NCBI RefSeq assembly: GCF_032854445.1
Contig: NC_088298.1
Location: 2,228,160 to 2,292,159 of the forward strand
DNA: 64,000 nucleotides
Direction: 5' to 3'
DNA from: Liolophura sinensis
Taxonomy: Eukaryota > Mollusca > Polyplacophora > Chitonida > Chitonidae
Position numbers and translations under genes: made by a program. The notes beneath the pieces were generated by a model. It was given only the letters and a program-made list of their open reading frames with translations, was not told the DNA's origin and made no database searches. The number at the start of each line of letters is the position of its first letter. Within the stretch, counting starts at the first letter, position 1. Positions 59,401-64,000 of the stretch are shown here, in pieces.

Positions 59401-62400
59401 ACGCAGACACTTCACAAGGTACATGGCCTTGAAATAGTTATGACACACCTCATGGAACATCAGGTTGACAGCTCCTGGGTGGCTGATCTGAAATAACACG
59501 CAGACACGAGTACAGACACTTCACAAGGTACATGGCCTTGAAATAGTTATGATACACCTCATGGAACATCAGGTTGACGGCTCCTGGGTGGCTGATCTGA
59601 AATAACACGCAGACACGAGTACAGACACTTCACAAGGTACATGGCCTTGAAATAGTTATGACACACCTCATGGAACATCAGGTTGACGGCTCCTGGGTGG
59701 CTGATCTGAAATAACACGCAGATACAAGTACAGACACTTCACAAGGTACATGGCCTTGATATAGTTATGATACGCCTCATGGAACATCAGGTTGACGGCT
59801 CCTAGGTGGCTGATCTGAAATAACACGCAGATACAAGTACGGACATTTTACAAGGTACATGGCCTTGATATAGTTATGATACACCTTGTGGAACATCAGG
59901 ATGATGGCTCCTGGGTGGCTGATCTGAAATAACACGCAGACACAAGTACAGACATTTCACAAGGTACATGGCCTTGTTTAATATTGATACATAAAAATGA
60001 AAAAAAGAGATTCTTCCAAAATTAACCCTTTTTTTAAGGTTTTCAAGGTCTTTAAAATCTTCAAGGAAAAGTGAGGACCTTGACATTCTATTCTCTATTT
60101 ATTCAGAATTTTTTCTAGCAGATTGTAAGTATGTATACTTCCGAAGATCATGTGATGGGCTTACTGCATTTTCCTGTTTAGGGGTGAGCAATGCATCTCT
60201 CCTCCACACCAAAATGGGCTCTTCCTCATTTGAGCTTCCATCCGTCAGTTTGACACATATTCGCTTCCAGTCCCGTAAGTGTTGTAAAGGTTTATGGTCC
60301 AACTTAAGTTGTAATTCTAATAAAAGAACAACTTCTTTACAAGAGAGACTAAACATCAACATCAAGTAAAGAACACAATAGAAGACATTTTGACAGAAAA
60401 TTGATCAACACAAATCAAATCAAAGTTTTACTACCCTAACTCCTCAACTTTTTCCCATATAAAAGAGAAACTTTCAGTGCAATTTATGGACATTTATAAT
60501 TTGACTTTTTACACCAAACTACACTGGTTGGATGGACCAATTTCAAGGCTTCACAAAGAGTATAATTTTTTCAGTCCACACAGAATAAACACCTTGCAAA
60601 CATGCGAAAACATTGGAGAATTATTATCTTAGAATGACCCAAATAATTACTTTTCACAAAATATCAGCCTCGTCTGTGCATGTTTCACCATTCAAATTAG
60701 TAATAAATTCCCAAAAATTAAAGTGGGTTGAATTCTAACTTTTTCAAACTGTAGAATCATGAATAGTACAGCATGAGTCTGCTATTTACTGAAAGAGAAT
60801 AATTTGAGTAAATCTTTAGCAAATATGTATTTTTTGTGTGCGAAGGTCCGTCAGCGACATGTGGATTTCCCCCAGCCTCCAATTCACCATTATACTGGCA
60901 ACCATTGTCTAAGTGAAATATTCTTGAGTACAGCGTAAAATACAAAATAAAAAATAAAAGTATTTAATATAAATAAAAAATAAATCAAATAAATGAAAAT
61001 ATACACTGTGTGTGTGTGTGTGTGTGTGCATGTGTGCGTGTGTATGTGTGTGCCTGTATGCTTGGTGTTTAACGTCGTGCTTAACACTTTTTCAGTCATA
61101 TGATGACGAGGAGTCACTAAGTGTGTGTGTACATATATTATGTCTTCTTGGGGAAGGATGAGTCCATACCACCAAATTGCTGCTACACTGAAGTATCACA
61201 TCATATTGACACTGCATCAACCAGTCCTCTTTCCTTGCTCTAACCTCTCAGCTCTGAGTGCCAAGCAAGGTAGCAGCAAGTACCCTCTTTAAAGTCTTTG
61301 GTACGACCAAACCTCAGTTTGATCCTGAGGTCTCTCGACTTCAAGGCGGACACCCTAACCATTAGGCCACTGAAACAGTCATATGGATGTAGTCAAATGG
61401 AGCGCCCCGAGTAAGCATCTCTGTATACATTTACACGTGGTCTTCCAGCAACATGCGGATGGTCGTGAGTTTCCCCCCGGGCTCTGCCCAGTTTCCCCCC
61501 ACCATAATACTGCCCGCCGTCGTATAAGTGAAATATTCTTGAGTACGGCTAAAACATCAATCAAATAAGTAAATAAATATACACGTACATGCAAAGCTGG
61601 ATTCAAACACAAAGACTTTATTGGTCCAGGTGTTGTTGTCTGCATCAATCAAATATGTAAATTAGCTTTACAGGTGTGCAGGATATTGTATACTTACCTA
61701 AACTATGTGAGCAGATCCAGATGGTGAACAGGTGACTACAGGATGAGGGAAGATTCATCACCTGTGAGAGGGAGGGAGAGGGTAGGAGAAGGACAGGAAA
61801 AGTTAAATCTTTACTGTTAAACAGCTACTTCAGTGTCATAACCGCTGTGTCTTGGAAGCAAGATGAACTGATATTCATCTCCATGTAATCTGAATTGCTT
61901 TTTTTAATTGTATATACCGTTTGTACTTGTCTGATGTTGGTTCATGTATTGTTATAGAGGGCCTCTAGGAAGAGCAAATATTGTTCAATTTGACAGAGCT
62001 ACACTCTTTAAATAATGGTTTCCTGAATGCACTCACACATAACATTCGTGTACATATGGGGCATGTTCAGAGTGACTTACACGTGCATACAGCGGACAAA
62101 TAAAGCCCAAAGAGTCACGACAATTTGAGAGGAAACCTGCTTTAAAACAATGACTGTTCCATTAATCATTAGAAATACATATATTGTTATAACACGAAGG
62201 GTTAATAGACAATCAGCGCCATGCTATATTATCGCAGATATTTATGGTGGGAATTCCATGCTAACTTCATATTATTGTGGTTTGTGTTAAACACTATTTT
62301 GGAAATTGGCCTTGCAATTATTGACCTGGGACATCTGTATTGGTTGACTTCTGGTATACGAACATCTATGTTTCCGCACAGAAATAAAATCTGACACAAA

Positions 62401-63895
62401 ACAAATGAAGAGTACTGAAAAGTCACTGATGTCATTGCGTCATTATAACTGCCTTACTCCACGTCATATCTGTCAATTTCAATACTCGCGACTTAGTGAA
62501 TTGTGTATTATCATCAATATTAAAGTGAATTGTGTATTATCATCAATATTAAGTGTCACGAGCGATATCTCCAAAAGTACTGCATGTGTTAAACTAAAGT
62601 TTTACATGCATGTAAAGCACACTGAGCAAACATCTTGGCAGACTAACTACCAAATCTAAGTGTTACTTAATCTGGCCACCTGACAGTCTATACAGCTGAG
62701 CCTTACCTGTAACATCTGCTGATTGAGCTGGTGAACAGTGGTGCTCTCCCCTGCCTCCAAGTTCAGCCTTACACAGGTGCCATTCATCAGACTCACCTGG
62801 ATCTTCTACACAAACACAAACACCAGGTGAGGCTTCAATTACAGTGATCATCATTCCCATCCAGGCATATCCATACAAATTTACATTCACGCTATTAGTT
62901 ACAGGGTTTCTCAGTGACAGGATACAAATATCATGTGGTGTGAGTAGCACCCATATTGGGCAAAGTGTCAGCTGGACACAGACCCCCATTACAACTTCCT
63001 TTTTTCGGTACGGACGAACGTAATTCTGTGTATTTTAGAGTATAAAGTCTTTTTTTTTTGCTCCCAGGCGGCCATTTCTGGTGTACAGGTGCATGCTTAA
63101 TATTAAAATGTTGGAAACTGTCTAAACTTTGAGGAGGTATGAGCTTTATTGATGAAAGTTTGAAATTCTGGGCGAGAGGACACAAGGGGTGAGGTAGTGA
63201 TGAGGCTGCGAGTGACGTCCCCTTTGCGTTGCTAGGCACGCCTCCCGGCTACTGGCATGGAAAGGTCCAGATTTTGACGGTCAACCTATGTCAAGATTTT
63301 TATGGCTTGTTTCTCAAAGGCTGGGCCAGGTATGCACCATAACTTATTGGCCACAGAATATTTGGGACTGAGCTACAGCCCTAGACATTAACATTGTCGC
63401 TTATGGAAAATTAATGGGTGTCTGAGGCCAGCTGACACTGAGCACAGGGAGATAACTCAGTCAATGGATACATCTGGTAGTGGTTGTTGCCATTGCTGTG
63501 AATTTTTCCAAATGTAAGATAAGAAAAAGTCCATGTATCAACTGTTCTAGTCCAAACAATGTGTCATAGCTATTCTGAACAGAATTCCATTCTTAATCAA
63601 AGCAGTATTTTGTTCTTAATCAGAGCAGTTTTTCATTCTGTCTCAAAACAGAATCCTATTTGTTACATATGTGCACCTAAATTTGGCTAAAATTGTCCAG
63701 TTTTAAAATGCAGAAATCTAAAGCTTTTTTTCGGTAGCCACATCAGAAAGTCTGCCACAGATATCGTACACTTTGTGTTGATGGTTAGTATTAACTCACA
63801 GCAGTCTTCAGGAGGTATACACACTGGAGCCAGTCTGTTTTTGGTACAGCTTCACAGTAGTTCAGTGGAGTTTTACCTTCTCCATCTACTGGGGC
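50446..63895 (-). CDS. KRIT1: KRIT1/CCM1, 3' part (last ankyrin repeat and FERM domain)
   Basis: Scaffold that in vertebrates binds Rap1, HEG1 and ICAP1 at cell junctions. Nine exons, each with AG and GT borders and continuous phase: 63800-63895, 62707-62805, 61698-61761, 60165-60316, 58255-58421, 57007-57136, 56353-56454, 55563-55625 and 50446-50625; 1053 nt, 350 residues plus stop. Recalled human KRIT1 aligns throughout. GKTPLNYCE is the last ankyrin repeat. F1: LFTIWICSHSL and DHKPLQHLRDW. F2: FHEAYHNYIKAMYP, SLVPANKLKSRA, and TVYGSAFFHGG (human TYGAAFFTGQ). F3: IAVNDVGLHLINDETR, and RTKQAGLIMHLM (human HTKQAGLVVKLL). It ends LEQRST. Exons encoding the N-terminus lie beyond the window. Two exons are preceded by tandem arrays copied from their own acceptor regions, and the last intron (4.9 kb) carries a 52-bp array and a hAT-type element. 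Confidence 0.95.
51598..52748. repeat. 52-bp minisatellite in the last KRIT1 intron
   Basis: About 22 copies of ccacagacctaccggtacag plus agagtcttgttgttacatac plus atgtataggcct. Because 52 is not a multiple of three and the unit lacks stops in the plus frames, overlapping open frames of over 90 codons arise in all three frames. These are not genes. Variants (tctaggtctc, tacaggcctac) recur in ordered blocks. Confidence 0.95.
52925..53956 (-). mobile_element. hAT-type element, deleted, in the last KRIT1 intron
   Basis: The left end reads agtgtttgtactggggtc and the right end, on the other strand, cagtttttgtaccgcgtcgg: imperfect inverted repeats beginning CAGTG/CAGTT as in hAT elements. Seven bases, aactcac, are repeated directly outside (52918-52924 and 53957-53963), close to the 8-bp duplication of hAT insertions. 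At about 1.03 kb it is too short for a full transposase. It holds an N-terminal zinc-finger-like frame on the minus strand. Confidence 0.6.
52985..53485 (-). CDS. BED/hAT-like zinc-finger ORF fragment
   Basis: 166-codon frame. The first third contains CRFCKSNVC followed by KHSATGKH, a Cys2-His2 arrangement like the BED fingers that begin hAT transposases, preceded by KYGDWILRND. The second half includes MFPDSKIAAKFSFSDSKQ and VTHGLGPYY, which resemble uncharacterised transposon-derived proteins of invertebrates. No RNase-H catalytic core or hAT dimerisation region is present, and the frame ends next to a 26-bp direct repeat (cgcttgtcagattagacg at 52979 and 53005). It is probably the leftover 5' part of a transposase gene and not a host gene. 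Some small domesticated proteins look similar, so expression is possible but unsupported here. Confidence 0.5.
   Translation of the reverse strand: MVLHFTEKLLETSDPNGGKYGDWILRNDNFNVTCRFCKSNVCLKEGEKALSKHSATGKHQKAKTTAGCRGSIVHAFAAGAAAKNAEARGTEELARDAEIIHLHHLEAHGISPHAAACTSTLFAQMFPDSKIAAKFSFSDSKQGYEVTHGLGPYYSSNLTSGLNRLI
53964..55562. other. Rest of the last KRIT1 intron
   Basis: Intron sequence without arrays. Short open frames at 54438-54683 and 55077-55298 have no recognisable similarity or splice context. Confidence 0.5.
55745..56112 (-). mobile_element. Two SINE-1 copies back to back
   Basis: A first copy (about 55748-55885) runs tail-first through cggcggccagcattaatggt to gttgacacacctttcc. There a second, fuller copy starts (tttatttatttatttaattg, 55886) and runs to the head with ctggacttgaactcacagtg. 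The arrangement fits insertion of one SINE into or beside another in the same orientation. Lies in the KRIT1 intron 55626-56352. Confidence 0.8.
57137..57560 (-). repeat. 78-bp array grown from a KRIT1 splice acceptor
   Basis: About five units with spacing 78, 78, 78 and 79 bp, anchored on the minus-strand acceptor words gtttatgtttaag. The first unit boundary is the real acceptor of the exon 57007-57136. The part of each unit just inside the acceptor matches the first bases of that exon at about 15 of 24 positions, mostly with transition differences, so the unit includes old copies of the exon edge. Because 78 is divisible by three and units are open, upstream acceptors would add about 26 in-frame residues. 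Confidence 0.7.
57715..57940 (-). mobile_element. SINE-1 in a KRIT1 intron
   Basis: Tail-first on the plus strand: gactggtgttttacgccata, ctcaagaatatttaacttat, gggtccagcattagggtgag, gctggcagaccttcccacgt, gagaggaagccagcatgagc, ctgagccacagaggccctg. The head is internally deleted. Confidence 0.85.
58430..59985 (-). repeat. 109-bp array of KRIT1 intron-exon border copies
   Basis: Fourteen complete units and a partial one lie directly upstream of the exon 58255-58421. Each carries about 20 bp of intron, the acceptor ttatttcag and the first about 70 bp of that exon (ISHPGAVNLMFHE then YHNYIKAMY), then breaks back to intron. Unit starts are spaced 109 bp with 97-bp variants, and five units (97 plus four times 109, 533 bp) form a higher-order repeat occurring twice from 58788. 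The exon fragments lack the second half of the exon and a donor. Confidence 0.95.
60835..60965 (+). mobile_element. SINE-1, 3' half
   Basis: Words gaaggtccgtcagcgacatg, cattatactggcaaccattg, gtgaaatattcttgagtaca, gcgtaaaatacaaaataaa. Head missing. Confidence 0.8.
61004..61055. repeat. GT microsatellite
   Basis: About 50 bp of GT dinucleotides with a few substitutions (gcatgtgtgcgtgtgtat). Confidence 0.9.
61058..61385 (-). mobile_element. SINE-2, second copy
   Basis: Same order as 38030-38445: tcgtgcttaacactttttca, gtcatatgatgacgaggagt, gctgctacactgaagtatca, cagctctgagtgccaagcaa, aaagtctttggtacgaccaa. On the minus strand the end shows cagtggcctaatggttaggg (A-box region) and cctcaggatcaaactgagg (B-box region). 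Two copies in the window support a family. Confidence 0.75.
61428..61578 (+). mobile_element. SINE-1, 3' part
   Basis: Words ccagcaacatgcggatggtc, gggctctgcccagtttcccc, ataatactgcccgccgtcgt, gtgaaatattcttgagtacg, then atcaatcaaataagtaaata. Head missing. Lies in a KRIT1 intron. Confidence 0.85.
61762..62706. other. KRIT1 intron, no element recognised
   Basis: Unique sequence apart from a 28-bp direct repeat at about 62500-62555 (gtgaattgtgtattatcatc, then aatatta). Confidence 0.5.
62806..63799. other. KRIT1 intron, no element recognised
   Basis: Intron between the last ankyrin-repeat exon and the first FERM exon. Contains a short imperfect repeat near 63590-63650 (ttcttaatcaaagcag, ttcttaatcagagcag) and nothing else that I can support. 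Confidence 0.5.
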
Positions 63896-64000
63896 CTGAG
63901 ACGAGAAAAGGTGATGTCTTTGTCAAGCCAGGTATGTCAAGCCAGGTATGCTCATTGACTTCAGCTATATTTATCCCAATGTTTAATGTAATGTTTTATG
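63896..64000. other. KRIT1 intron cut by the window edge
   Basis: Upstream intron of the last ankyrin-repeat exon; its acceptor is ctcag at 63896-63900 on the minus strand. A 12-bp direct repeat, gtcaagccaggt, lies at about 63923-63948. Confidence 0.6.

Noticed and set aside
58430-59985. Tandem coding exons of KRIT1
   Set aside because: The units carry only the first part of the exon, lack donors, and at 109 or 97 bp do not keep frame, so they cannot add protein repeats.

Overview
The window is invertebrate animal DNA, most likely from a mollusc. Genes are split by AT-rich introns with consensus GT-AG borders, and one tRNA-derived SINE family whose consensus I recognise as typical of molluscs occurs about twenty times. 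There is no bacterial-style gene packing, and I saw no rRNA, tRNA gene, CRISPR array or retrovirus-like element. About 2.5 kb codes for protein. The rest is intron, transposon remnants and many minisatellites.

Layout. (1) 1-3145 is gene-free, with a degenerate satellite, a MITE and SINEs. (2) 3146-36167 is a direct tandem duplication, unit A (3146-18752) and unit B (18762-36167), joined by 9 bp of filler. Each unit carried DNAJC22 (minus strand) and the first coding bases of an RJL-type small GTPase gene (plus strand). Unit B keeps a complete three-exon DNAJC22 (27263-35594). Unit A lost the J-domain exon and half of exon 2, and later took a Tc1 transposon (13410-14942), for which unit B preserves the empty site. 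(3) 36123-41609 is the full RJL-type GTPase gene, six coding exons, starting head-to-head with DNAJC22 of unit B. Unlike its animal relative DNAJC27 it has no J domain. (4) 41610-50445 is gene-free and dominated by tandem arrays, including a long array of 62-bp dimers. (5) 50446-63895 holds the 3' part of KRIT1 (CCM1) on the minus strand: nine coding exons for the last ankyrin repeat and the whole FERM domain to the stop codon. The 5' part lies beyond the window.

How the parts relate. DNAJC22 and RJL share a roughly 0.5-kb divergent promoter region, which the duplication copied. RJL and KRIT1 converge. A recurring oddity is that tandem arrays coincide with splice sites. In KRIT1 two arrays grew out of intron-exon borders, so that 15 near-identical acceptors (109-bp array) and several in-frame acceptors (78-bp array) precede the true exons. 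An RJL intron holds about nine tandem donor-like motifs. A hAT-type element with a zinc-finger ORF sits in the last KRIT1 intron.

Exon borders were read by eye from splice consensus and from family alignments recalled from memory, so they are good but not transcript-verified.
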